Below, piece after piece: positions 56,494 to 64,000 of a stretch of 64,000 bases of DNA (positions within the stretch are counted from its first letter, which is position 1; each line of letters starts with the position of its first letter). Both the position numbers and the translations under genes were made by a program. Source of the DNA: Caulobacteraceae bacterium (lineage in GTDB: Bacteria > Pseudomonadota > Alphaproteobacteria > Caulobacterales > Aquidulcibacteraceae); contig JADJCG010000019.1 in the NCBI GenBank assembly GCA_016703335.1, positions 14,024-78,023 on the forward strand. Direction: 5' to 3'. Under the pieces are notes generated by a model, which saw only the letters and a list, made by a program, of their open reading frames with translations, ran no database searches and was not told the origin of the DNA.

Positions 56494-57207
56494 TTAGCGG
56501 TTAGCGCGGCGTCCGAACGAGCCGGCAACTGCAGGTCGCATAGGGGCTGCCGGCGCTGAAGGCGTCGCGCGTACCGGTTGCGCGGGCGCCTGCGTTTGCT
56601 TCTCGCGCGCCGCGATGGCGCGCTCGATAGCGCTTTCGGCGCTGGTCATGCCCATGCCAGGAATTGGCTTTCCTGTTTTGCTTGGCGCGTTTGGAATCGG
56701 ACCGCCCGAGGGAGAGCCGCTGCTGTCTCCCGGTGGCGGCCCATATTTGTTGGCGCCCTCTTTGCCGGGCATGCAGCCTAGATCCACGAGCATGAAAATG
56801 TTGACCGCCTGCGTGATCAGCATCCACATGCCGACGGAAGCGATCGCTTGCTCTGGTGTCTGACCGCCCGCGAGAGATGGCACGATTGGCGTCGTGATCA
56901 TCATTGCCGGCAAGATCGGCAGCATGGTCCACAAACCGCTGCGTCCGCGGTCGTGGAAGCGCTTCGTCTGCAGGGCCAACCCAACCCAGCACATCAGGAA
57001 CAGTGGCGGGCCGATGACGAGGCCCATCACCGATACAAGGTGCAAGAAGCCAGCGGTCGTTTTCGGAATGCCTTCGGTCGGTATGAACATCACACCGAGC
57101 ACGAACATCAGCATGATGCCGGCAAAGCCCGCACCGAGATTGCCGTACCAGAATTGAGCGCGGTTGATGCGCCCTTTGAATCCGAAAAGCAGTGAAACCA
57201 AATTCAC
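56494..57207 (-). CDS. DUF805 membrane protein with proline-rich C-terminal tail
   Basis: A 237-residue protein. The first 150 residues are DUF805: NLVSLLFGFKGRINRAQFWY, four helices, and the loop KRFHDRGRSGLW. The last 85 residues are a disordered tail of glycine, proline and alanine with repeated SGSPSGGP-like text. I set the start at GTG 57207, matching the family opening. Convergent with the DUF2799 gene, four bases apart. Function unknown. Confidence 0.87.
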   Translation of the reverse strand: MNLVSLLFGFKGRINRAQFWYGNLGAGFAGIMLMFVLGVMFIPTEGIPKTTAGFLHLVSVMGLVIGPPLFLMCWVGLALQTKRFHDRGRSGLWTMLPILPAMMITTPIVPSLAGGQTPEQAIASVGMWMLITQAVNIFMLVDLGCMPGKEGANKYGPPPGDSSGSPSGGPIPNAPSKTGKPIPGMGMTSAESAIERAIAAREKQTQAPAQPVRATPSAPAAPMRPAVAGSFGRRANR

Positions 57208-57326
57208 GAGCCGCCACTCCCGCAATTCCCGTGACGGTAGCGGAGAGGGATTAATATCGAGGTTAGATCTGGATTATTCGTAGTTAAGCGCGGGCGCAGT
57301 TCTGTTTACGCTGTTGTACAAAGTGA

Positions 57327-57356
57327 AACGGCCCCGCTCCGAAGAGCGAGGCCGTT
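57327..57356 (-). terminator. Stem-loop terminator after the aldolase gene
   Basis: A stem with arms 57327-57333 and 57350-57356 plus an inner cgctc/gagcg helix around a gaa-type loop, 24 bases after the fba stop. The U-tract is weak (TTTCACTTT). Confidence 0.7.
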
Positions 57357-57380
57357 CAGCGTGTTTAGAAGGAAGCTCGG

Positions 57381-58403
57381 CTAGGCCGCTTGGCGCTCGA
57401 GCTTCTCGTTCCACTGGCCTTGGGACGCGAGGCCATTCATGCGGGCGCGATGCAGGAAGGCGCGTTGTGCGGCGGCGGTGTTTTCGCTCTTGCCGCTCCA
57501 GGCCTTTTGCGGCGCGGCTTGCAGCGCGCGGCCGTAGGAGAAGGTCATCTTCCACGGGAAGCCGCCGATCTCGTTCATGCGCGAGAGGTGCGCGGTGGCG
57601 AGTTCGTCCGATTGGCCGCCAGAGAGATAGGCGATGCCTGGCACCGCGCTCGGCACGGTTGCCTTCAGCGCCGCGATGGTGCGTTCGGCGACTTCGTCGA
57701 CCGATGCTTGGCGGACGCTGCCTTTGCCGGCGACGATCATATTCGGCTTCAGCACGATGCCTTCGAGCGCGACGCGCTGTTCGGCCAGTTCGTTGAACGT
57801 TGTCTGCAGCATCCAGCGCGTGACTTCATCGCAGCGCGCCGCGTCGTGGTTGCCGTCCATCAGCACTTCCGGCTCGACGATCGGCACGATCTGCTCTTGC
57901 TGGCAGATGCGGGCGTAGCGGGCGAGGGCGTGCGCGTTCGACTTGATGCAGGTCCAGGTCGGGATGCCGTCGGCGATATCAATCACCGCGCGCCACTTCG
58001 CAAAGCGCGCGCCTTGTTCGTAATAATTGCGCAGACGCTTGGAGAGGCCGTCGAGGCCCTTGGTGACGGTCTCGTTCGGGAAGCCAGCCATCTTGCTGGC
58101 GCCCTTGTCGACCTTGATGCCCGGAATGGCGCCCGCGGCGGAAATGACGTCCACCAATGGCGTGCCGTCGGCCGCCTTCTGAAAGAGCGTCTCTTCGAAC
58201 AGGATGACGCCCGAGACGTACTTCATGGCGTCGCTGGCGCGGAACATCAGCTCGCGATAATCGCGGCGATTGTCCTCGGTGTTTTCAACCCCGATCGCGT
58301 CGAAGCGCTTCTTGATCGTGCCGGTGGATTCGTCAGCCGCCAGGATACCCCGGCCCGGCGCCGCCATGGCCTCCGCCACCTTGTTCAATGCCTCGAGATT
58401 CAC
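57381..58403 (-). CDS. Class I fructose-bisphosphate aldolase
   Basis: A 340-residue class I aldolase that splits fructose 1,6-bisphosphate. Seen are GRGILAADESTGTIKKRF, the basic WRAVIDI and EPEVLMDGNHD stretches, the Schiff-base lysine in GIVLKPNMIV, and GIAYLSGGQSDELAT. The start is GTG 58403. The gene follows gpx, pgk and gap on the same strand, so glycolytic genes are clustered, though a 270-base gap with a stem-loop separates it from gpx. Confidence 0.95.
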   Translation of the reverse strand: MNLEALNKVAEAMAAPGRGILAADESTGTIKKRFDAIGVENTEDNRRDYRELMFRASDAMKYVSGVILFEETLFQKAADGTPLVDVISAAGAIPGIKVDKGASKMAGFPNETVTKGLDGLSKRLRNYYEQGARFAKWRAVIDIADGIPTWTCIKSNAHALARYARICQQEQIVPIVEPEVLMDGNHDAARCDEVTRWMLQTTFNELAEQRVALEGIVLKPNMIVAGKGSVRQASVDEVAERTIAALKATVPSAVPGIAYLSGGQSDELATAHLSRMNEIGGFPWKMTFSYGRALQAAPQKAWSGKSENTAAAQRAFLHRARMNGLASQGQWNEKLERQAA

Positions 58404-58638
58404 CGCTCGCCCCGTGTTTTGATTGGATGGCGGGTGTCTAACCCAGCCTTCGCAAAAACGCCACGCCGGGCAGGGGCATGGCGAAAAACTATCGCAGCAG
58501 GGCCGTTATGCGCTGGCGAGAGCCGGTCCTGGATCCGCGCGGCGATTTGAAGAGAGGCTTGGGCCTTTTGAGCGCGTGCTTTTTATGCGCAGCACTAGCA
58601 CGCAGTCGTCACCTTGTCCTGGTCTGTTGTCGATAGTG

Positions 58639-58664
58639 ATGCGGGCCGTATTACCGGCCCGCAT
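58639..58664. terminator. Stem-loop after the glutathione peroxidase gene
   Basis: A perfect 10-bp stem (58639-58648, 58655-58664) with a 6-base loop, beginning 10 bases beyond the gpx stop. There is no strong U-tract, so it may be a Rho-assisted terminator or a stabilising hairpin. Confidence 0.6.
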
Positions 58665-58673
58665 GTCACGTGG

Positions 58674-59219
58674 TTAAGCCGCCTTAGCAAGCTCAGCCTC
58701 AAGCACTGAGACCAGGCGCGGATCGTCCGCGGCCACGTCCGGCGAGAAGCGGGCGACGACGGCGCCGTTACGGCCGACGACGAACTTCTCGAAGTTCCAG
58801 AGGATGCCGGGCGCTGCGCCGCCGAGGTTTTTGCCGGAGAGGCGCTCGCGGAACGGGCCTTCGCCCGTCGCTGACGGTTGAGCGGCGATGAGCGCGGCGT
58901 AGAGCGGGTGCTGGTCGTCGCCGGCGACCGAGATCTTCGAGTACATAGGGAAGTCGACCGCGTACGTCGATTGGCAGAAGTCGGCGATTTCCGCGTCGCT
59001 GCCTGGCTCTTGGCCAAGGAAGTTGTTCGCCGGGAAGCCGAGCACTTCGAGGCCAGCGGCGCGCTTATCTTTGTAGAGGGTCTCGAGACCCGCATATTGC
59101 GGCGTCAGTCCGCACTTCGACGCGACGTTCACAATCAAGAGCACTTTGCCCTTGTGTGCGGCGAGCGTATCGGCGCCGCCATCGATGCGCTTCAGTTGGA
59201 TGTCCTGCACTGACGTCAT
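58674..59219 (-). CDS. Glutathione peroxidase family thiol peroxidase
   Basis: A 181-residue peroxidase. The catalytic cysteine is in NVASKCGLTPQY, glutamine and tryptophan of the tetrad in GFPANNFLGQEPG and LWNFEKFVVGRNG. It reduces hydroperoxides using glutathione or, more often in bacteria, thioredoxin. It lies 49 bases after pgk on the same strand. Confidence 0.92.
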   Translation of the reverse strand: MTSVQDIQLKRIDGGADTLAAHKGKVLLIVNVASKCGLTPQYAGLETLYKDKRAAGLEVLGFPANNFLGQEPGSDAEIADFCQSTYAVDFPMYSKISVAGDDQHPLYAALIAAQPSATGEGPFRERLSGKNLGGAAPGILWNFEKFVVGRNGAVVARFSPDVAADDPRLVSVLEAELAKAA

Positions 59220-59268
59220 AATTTTCTCCTAGCGCTTCGGCGCTTACTCAGCCCGGCTCCGCCGGGTC

Positions 59269-60485
59269 TCAGCAGCTGCGCTTCCAGGAGCGTCCAGGAC
59301 ACGCCGGCTTCAGCGCTTCGACACCGGGCAAGGCCTTGCCCTCCATCCATTCCAAGAACGCGCCGCCTGCGGTTGAGACAAACGTGAAGTCGCTTGCGAC
59401 GCCCGCGTGATTTAAGGCCGCAACCGTGTCGCCGCCACCTGCGACGGCGACCAGCTTGCCGCTTTTCGCGAGTTCGGCTGCTTCTTGAGCAGCGATGACT
59501 GTCGCTTGATCGAAGGGCGGCACCTCGAACACGCCGAGCGGTCCGTTCCAGATCAATGTATGCGAATGCTTCATCGCTTCGCGCAGCTTGCGCACAGTCT
59601 TTTCGCCAGCGTCCAAAATCTTTTCGTCCGCGCCGATCTCATCGAGGCCGCAGATACGTGCGTCCGCATGCGGCTTCACTTCCTTGGCGACGACGACATC
59701 AACCGGCAGCAAGATTTCGCATTTGCCCTTCGCAGCGGCGAGGATGGCACGCGCGGTGTCGGCCATGTCCTTCTCCGCGAGGGAGCCGCCGATTTCGACG
59801 CCTTGCGCGTAGAGGAAAGTGTTCGCCATGCCGCCGCCGATGGCGCGCTTGTCGAGCTTGGCGATCAGGGTTTGCCGCAGGCCGAGCTTCGTCGAGACCT
59901 TCGCGCCGCCGGCGATGCCGAGCACCGGGCGCTTGGGTGTGCCGAGCGCGGCTCTAGCGCATCTAGTTCACGCTCCAGCTGCTTGCCTGCGTAAGCTGGC
60001 AGGATGTGCGCAACGCCTTCCGTGCTCGCGTGCGCGCGGTGCGCGGCGGAGAAGGCGTCGTTGACATAGAAATCGCCGAGCGCTGCGATCTGTTTTGCGA
60101 GTTCGGGATCGTTGGATTCTTCGCCAGCGTGATAGCGCGTATTCTCAAGTAGGACGACGCCGCCTGCTGGCAATGCAGCGATCGCGGCTTTCGCGGAGTC
60201 GCCAATGCAATCGTCGGCAAAAGCCACATCGGCGCCGAGCAGTTTCGCGAGTGGCGCAGCGACCGGCTTGAGCGACATTTCCGGGATGCGCTTGCCTTTC
60301 GGGCGATCGAAGTGCGCCAGCAGCGCGACCTTGCAGCCTTTGGCCGTCAGCGCCTTGATCGTCGGCAGCGCGGCGCGGAGCCGCGTGTCATCGCTCACCG
60401 CGCCATCTTGCATCGGGACATTGAAGTCCACGCGCACCAGAGCGGTTTGTCCTGAAGGCGCATCTTCGATCCGGCGAAAGCTCAC
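59269..60485 (-). CDS. pgk: Phosphoglycerate kinase, one frame break
   Basis: A kinase of about 405 residues making ATP from 1,3-bisphosphoglycerate. N-terminal half: VRVDFNVPMQDG, LLAHFDRPKGKR, LLENTRYHAGEE. C-terminal half: LGIAGGAKVSTKL, GGGMANTFL, LIWNGPLGVFE, VAVAGGGDTVAAL. A one-base loss near 59955 separates them. The GTG at 60485 follows GGGAGG and overlaps the stop of a small membrane protein gene (GTGA). The last 10 residues are unusual and may be shifted. Confidence 0.94.
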
Positions 60486-60751
60486 GTGTGTCCTCCCAAG
60501 GCGAGGCCGATCCAATAGGCGACGCCCGTCACCACCGCAATCATCGCAACCGCAATGGCGCCCTGCGTCAGCCGCGACTTAAGCGGCATTTGCGCGAGCG
60601 GGCGCCGCCGCGTCCATCCCCAGGAGGTCACCGCGCACGCGAAAGCCAATATTGCGTAGATGGGCGCAAGGCCCACCCAACCTGCGATCAGCGCCAGTAG
60701 CGCGAACGCGAGGTCAGAGCCGGCCGAGCCGATATTGGGCCGCCTTTGCAA
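60482..60751 (-). CDS. Small membrane protein upstream of pgk
   Basis: An 89-residue protein with two helices: DLAFALLALIAGWVGLAPIY continuing to FACAV, and AIAVAMIAVVTGVAYWIGLA near the end. It resembles the protein at 61268-61546 in length and layout, including the final WxG-L-GG segment. It begins with TTG and its stop overlaps the pgk start. Function unknown. Confidence 0.6.
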   Translation of the reverse strand: MQRRPNIGSAGSDLAFALLALIAGWVGLAPIYAILAFACAVTSWGWTRRRPLAQMPLKSRLTQGAIAVAMIAVVTGVAYWIGLALGGHT

Positions 60752-60755
60752 AGGC

Positions 60756-61263
60756 TCAGCTCATCAGGAAGTCTTTCTTGCCCAGATCGATGCCGTTGTG
60801 GCGCAGGATCGCGTAGGCCATCGTGGCGTGGAAGTAGAAGTTCGGCATCGCCCACTGAGTTACATAGTCGAGGCCGCGAGAACTTGAATTCCGAGTTCGG
60901 AATTTTGATCGTGATCTCGCGCGTTTCTGAGCCATCGAGTTGCTCAGGCTTGTAGCTTTGAACGATGCCAAGAACTTTTTTGATGCGCGCTTGCAGCTCG
61001 GCGAACGTCGTCTCGGTGTCTTCCATCACTTCCGGCGGTTCACCGGCGAGGCGCGCGACGCAGCCTTTGGCGTGGTCGCACGCGATTTGGATTTGCTTGG
61101 TCAGCGGAAACATGTCGGGCGCGAGGCGCTGGTTCAGCAGCACAGCGGGATCGTAGCCCTTGGTCTTTGCTTGTTGCTCGGCCTTCGAGAGCATCGAGGC
61201 GAGGTTGTTTAGATTGCGCACGAATATAGGCGCGCTCACGGCGTGCATCGAAACTTTAGTCAT
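60756..61263 (-). CDS. DUF1993 family protein, one frame break
   Basis: About 168 residues of DUF1993: VSMHAVSAPIFVRNLNNLAS, DMFPLTKQIQIACDHAKGC, then after a break near 60880 the late conserved PNFYFHATMAYAILRHNG and IDLGKKDFL. The family is a four-helix fold similar to DinB, with a possible metal site in CDHA and FHAT. Function unknown. It lies between two small membrane protein genes within the gap-pgk cluster. Confidence 0.85.
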
Positions 61264-61267
61264 GGTT

Positions 61268-61546
61268 TTAGATAATTTCCCCGGCGACGAGGCCGAGCCA
61301 ATACGAGCCGACCTGTATGGAAATGATCGTGACGAAGCCGAAGGTCATGACCGTCGCCCACGCCGCGCCGCGCAAACGGTTCAGCACCGAATTTCGCGTG
61401 ACGGTCCAATAGGCCAGCATCGAGATTGCCGCTAGTGCTGTTAGCCATACGGGGGCGTTGAAAAGGCCGCACGCGAATGCTGCAAGCGCGAAGCAAAGCT
61501 CCGTCATTGCGTTCGCAAACGTGTAATAATGGCGTTTGACGACCAT
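61268..61546 (-). CDS. Small membrane protein, paralogue of the one at 60482
   Basis: A 92-residue protein with three hydrophobic stretches: ELCFALAAFACGLF, VWLTALAAISMLAYW and WATVMTFGFVTIISIQVGSY. Its arrangement and its closing YWLGLVAGE match the protein before pgk (YWIGLALGG), suggesting distant paralogy. Function unknown. It ends four bases before the DUF1993 start. Confidence 0.62.
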   Translation of the reverse strand: MVVKRHYYTFANAMTELCFALAAFACGLFNAPVWLTALAAISMLAYWTVTRNSVLNRLRGAAWATVMTFGFVTIISIQVGSYWLGLVAGEII

Positions 61547-61628
61547 GAGCGCGATTGATGCACGGCGATTGCATTAACGCTGTAGCGAACGCCTGTGGCG
61601 CGTAGTTCCGTGAGCGAGCACGCCGCTG

Positions 61629-61910
61629 CTAAGGCGCGATCGCGTTCAAGCTGAAGGCGAACGAAAAACCGATCCACGGAAACGAGATGCCAGTGAGGAT
61701 GGCGACCGCGATTGTTTTCCAATCCGTGCCGGTGAGACGGCGTGCGAGGAAAAATTCGCTCGCGATCCACGCTGCCGCCGCACCAATGAAGAAGATGCGA
61801 TAACCAAGCTCAAAGTGCTCAACCGCCAGCAGCGCCGTGCCAAGCCCAACCCCCATCCCCCACAGCTGGCCCTTCGCGACGGGCGTGAGGTGAGGGAGGC
61901 GGAGTTTCAT
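61629..61910 (-). CDS. Small membrane protein next to the Imm31-like gene
   Basis: A 93-residue protein with three helices (GMGVGLGTALLAVEHF, RIFFIGAAAAWIASEFFLA, AVAILTGISFPWIGFSFAFS). The ATG follows the upstream stop directly. The first 15 codons coincide with a sequence close to a dispersed palindrome (gaggtgaggg and gcgacgggcg), so the N-terminus may derive from repeat DNA. Function unknown. Confidence 0.6.
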   Translation of the reverse strand: MKLRLPHLTPVAKGQLWGMGVGLGTALLAVEHFELGYRIFFIGAAAAWIASEFFLARRLTGTDWKTIAVAILTGISFPWIGFSFAFSLNAIAP

Positions 61911-62183
61911 TTAGTCGACGATCACGCCTTTGCCGTCGACGACGCAGATGCGGAGCGCCGGCGCGTCATAGAACTGCGTGCGGTCGGCGATTTCGCCGGT
62001 GCCGCGGAGTTCGTCTTCGGTGAAGCAGGCCACTTGGCTCGCGTTCTCCAGCAGCACGCCGTACGCGACAGGCGGCCCGCCTTCCTCGCCAACGCCGAGC
62101 ACGTGCCCGGCTTTGCCGACGAGTGACGGATCGTCCTCGCAATGCGCGACGACGACCCGTTCGTAGAAACTCAGCTTCGCCAA
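61911..62183 (-). CDS. Imm31-like small protein
   Basis: About 90 residues: LSFYERVVVAHCEDDPSLVG, KAGHVLGVGEEGGPPVAYGV, ACFTEDELRGTGEIADRTQF and a final strand. The pattern of a beta-rich protein with K-x-G-x-V-L-G and F-x-E-D-E-L-x-x-T-G resembles Immunity protein 31. No toxin gene is near, so an immunity role is doubtful. Start is probably TTG 62183, two bases after the gap stop. It sits inside the glycolytic cluster. Confidence 0.5.
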   Translation of the reverse strand: MAKLSFYERVVVAHCEDDPSLVGKAGHVLGVGEEGGPPVAYGVLLENASQVACFTEDELRGTGEIADRTQFYDAPALRICVVDGKGVIVD

Positions 62184-62185
62184 GA

Positions 62186-63191
62186 CTAGATCAGCTTGCT
62201 CATCGCGACGGCGGTGTCGGCCATGCGGTTCGAGAAGCCCCATTCGTTGTCGTACCAGCTCAGCACCGAGCAGAACTTGCCTTCCATGACCTTCGTCTGG
62301 TCGTTGTGGAAGATCGACGAGTGCGGATCGTGGTTGAAGTCCATCGACACGTTCGGGTGATCGGTGTTGCCGAGGATGCCCTTCAGCGCGCCTTCCGAGG
62401 CGGCTTTGATCGCGGCGTTGATCTCTTCCTTCGTCGTCGCGCGCTTGGCGACGAACTTGAAGTCAACCACCGAGACGTTCGGCGTCGGCACGCGGATCGA
62501 GATGCCGTCGAGCTTGCCCTTCAAGTCAGGGATCACGAGGCCGATGGCCTTCGCGGCGCCGGTGCTCGTCGGGATCATGTTCAGGGCCGCGGCGCGGGCG
62601 CGGTAGAGATCCTTGTGCAGCGTGTCGAGCGTCGGCTGGTCGCCGGTGTAGGAGTGGATCGTCGTCATCATGCCGTGATCGATACCGATCGCGTCATGCA
62701 GAACCTTCGCGACCGGCGCGAGGCAGTTGGTGGTGCACGAGGCGTTCGAGATCACGACGTGATCTTTGGTGAGGCCTTGGTGGTTCACGCCATAGACGAC
62801 CGTGTAGTCGGCGCCGTCAGCGGGGGCCGAAACGATCACGCGCTTGGCGCCGCCTTCGAGGTGGAGCGCGGCCTTGTCGCGCGCGGTGAAGATGCCGGTG
62901 CATTCGAGCGCGATGTCGACGCCGAGATCCTTGTGCGGCAGCTCAGCCGGGTTCTTGATCGCGGTGACTTTGATCTTGCCCTTGCCGAGATCGATCCAGT
63001 CTTCGCCGGACTTCACTTCGCCTGGGAAACGGCCGTGGACGCTGTCAAAGCGGAGCAGGTGCGCGTTGGTCGCGACAGGGCCGAGGTCGTTGATCGCCAC
63101 AACTTCGACGTCCGTGCGCCCGCTCTCATAGATCGCGCAGCACGTTGCGGCCGATACGCCCGAACCCGTTGATCGCAACCTTCACGCTCAT
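62186..63191 (-). CDS. gap: Glyceraldehyde-3-phosphate dehydrogenase, one frame break
   Basis: A 335-residue GAPDH. N-terminus MSVKVAINGFGRIGRNVLR starts at ATG 63191; a loss of two bases near 63135 precedes IYESGRTDVEVVAIND. Catalytic cysteine in SNASCTTNCLAPV, histidine in MTTIHSYTGDQ, and SWYDNEWGFSNRM near the end. It is the first gene of the minus-strand cluster running to fba, and is divergent from zapA, as in many Alphaproteobacteria. Confidence 0.95.
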
Positions 63192-63321
63192 AGCCTCGCC
63201 GCTCCCTGAAAATGCTGAAATCGGTAGCCTCCGCTTAACTGCTAGGCGCGCTTGCCGTCCACGTCCGGAACAGCAAGTCTGCCTTCCATCGAATCGATCA
63301 CGGACGTAACAATTCGTCGCA

Positions 63322-63468
63322 ATGGCGAGCGATTCTCTCACCGAGGCGCTAGACGCTCTGGAAACCGCCCTGGACACAACCGAGGGCGCGGATGCGGACG
63401 CATCTGCCGAGGCGCTTGCCCTGCCAGTTAGAGCTTTCAACGCGGCAGCCAGGGAGGCGCTACGCTGA
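63322..63468 (+). CDS. Short coiled-coil protein upstream of zapA
   Basis: A 48-residue acidic protein, ASDSLTEALDALETALDTTE at its start, then alanine-rich. Small coiled-coil proteins often stand before zapA in Alphaproteobacteria; relatives are usually 80-120 residues, so this one may be shortened by an indel. Its stop overlaps the zapA start (TGATG). Confidence 0.5.
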   Translation: MASDSLTEALDALETALDTTEGADADASAEALALPVRAFNAAAREALR

Positions 63469-63779
63469 TGCAATCCACCGTGAAAATCCTGGGCGAGGAT
63501 TGCGCCCCGCATGAGCGAATGCGGCGCGGCTCGCCGATCTGGCCGTGCTGTTGGAAAACCGCCTCGCGGCTTCGGCGGCGATGCCGAGGATGCGCCGCGC
63601 TGGTCTTCACGGCGCGGGGCTGATCGACGAAACCCAGGCCGGCGGGCGCCGCGCCTGGCGGGCGCCGGTCGAGATCGAGCGGCTCAACGATCTTCTTAAC
63701 GGTCAAAGAGGAGCCCGAGGCCGAGCCAGTGGAAACGCCCGGGAAACCGAAGGCCAGCAGGGCCGTGTTGCTTCGCTGA
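63468..63779 (+). CDS. zapA: Cell division protein ZapA, frame broken at least three times
   Basis: Pieces from three frames line up as ZapA: QSTVKILGEDCAPHE at the start, RRLADLAVLLENRLAAS, GGDAEDAP, a LVFTARG piece, GLIDETQAGG, EIERLNDLL, and a tail KEEPEAEPVETPGKP. ZapA stabilises FtsZ bundles at the division site. The order zapA then 6S RNA is conserved in many proteobacteria and supports the call. Breaks lie near 63515, 63575-63600 and 63700. Confidence 0.7.
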
Positions 63780-63829
63780 CGCGTGTTGGGGCCGCTTGAG
63801 ACATCGCGCGGTCGCGCTTAGATTGAGCG

Positions 63830-64000
63830 CGGGCGGCGTCTGCGGCGTTCGAAAGACGCTTTCATCCCAGGGACCGTATCATCTCTCTCGGGAGCTGGCT
63901 CTGTTCCGGACCCTGGTCTGGAGCACCTGGCGCCCACCTAACTTGTTAGGGTTCGAGAGGATGAGCATCCTTCCGGCGCATGTGGTGCCGCCCAACCACT
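63830..64000 (+). ncRNA. ssrS: 6S RNA candidate, cut by the window end
   Basis: Downstream of zapA lies a sequence with no reading frame but strong pairing: tctctcgggagctgg near 63881 and later cgagaggatgagc near 63953 could form a long closing stem around an internal bubble, the 6S plan that mimics an open promoter for RNA polymerase. Location behind zapA is the main support. The 5' limit is approximate and the 3' end is missing. Confidence 0.55.

Noticed and set aside
61911..62183. Toxin-immunity locus suggested by the Imm31-like protein
   Set aside because: No polymorphic toxin, secretion system or toxin fragment lies nearby; neighbours are glycolytic and small membrane proteins.

Overview
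The window is a chromosomal segment of a GC-rich alphaproteobacterium. The clearest marker is a complete PhyR-NepR-EcfG general stress response locus, a system confined to Alphaproteobacteria. Also consistent are a petABC cytochrome bc1 operon, zapA followed by a 6S-like RNA, a MoxR/DUF58/DUF4159 operon and a large TonB-dependent receptor. The gene set suggests Caulobacterales/Hyphomonadaceae-like bacteria; that placement is inference.

Layout. 0-3.5 kb: an Lrp/AsnC regulator, a GGDEF-EAL membrane protein and a PCu(A)C copper chaperone lipoprotein. 3.6-9.3 kb: a stress island with entericidin, PhyR, NepR, EcfG, a degenerate HisKA_2 kinase, DUF883, two DUF1328 proteins, a PGDYG protein and iron superoxide dismutase. 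Five exact and one near-exact EcfG promoters (GGAAC-N16/17-CGTT) are visible inside it. 9.3-14.2 kb: a valine-degradation cluster (mmsA, 3-hydroxyisobutyryl-CoA hydrolase, mmsB) with a PhyH-type dioxygenase and a CHRD protein in between. 14.2-24.9 kb: two single-domain response regulators, a TonB receptor, queC, pirin, and an MFS-SDR-META-META operon. 24.9-31.8 kb: a minus-strand MoxR/DUF58/BatA-DUF4159 envelope operon. 31.9-38.6 kb: DUF1285, an exonuclease, a CoA-type Nudix hydrolase, lipoproteins, a secreted SUMF1-type protein and the CCA-adding enzyme. 38.8-45 kb: an acyltransferase, hemF, trmL and petABC. 45-57 kb: a CPBP protease, SleB-like hydrolase, alpha-carbonic anhydrase, ClpP paralogue, OPT transporter with a TIR protein directly behind it, P450, DUF1003, thiE and DUF805. 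57.4-64 kb: glycolytic genes fba, pgk and gap with five small genes between gap and pgk, then zapA and a 6S RNA candidate cut by the window end.

Sequence quality matters for reading this window. About 25 genes carry 1-2 base frame breaks, including genes normally indispensable (gap, pgk, cca, petB, zapA). Two patches near 30.6-30.8 kb and 32.4-33.2 kb contain G or C runs of up to 24 bases. I read these as sequencing or assembly errors, not mass gene decay, and give gene limits spanning the repaired frame. No tRNA, rRNA, CRISPR array, insertion sequence or phage gene was found.

No complete undescribed system is certain. The observations most worth following are the self-contained EcfG regulon island with a kinase that lacks its ATP-binding residues, the TIR protein with an unnamed C-terminal domain coupled to an OPT transporter, and a cytochrome b with about 85 extra residues in the loop before its last helix.
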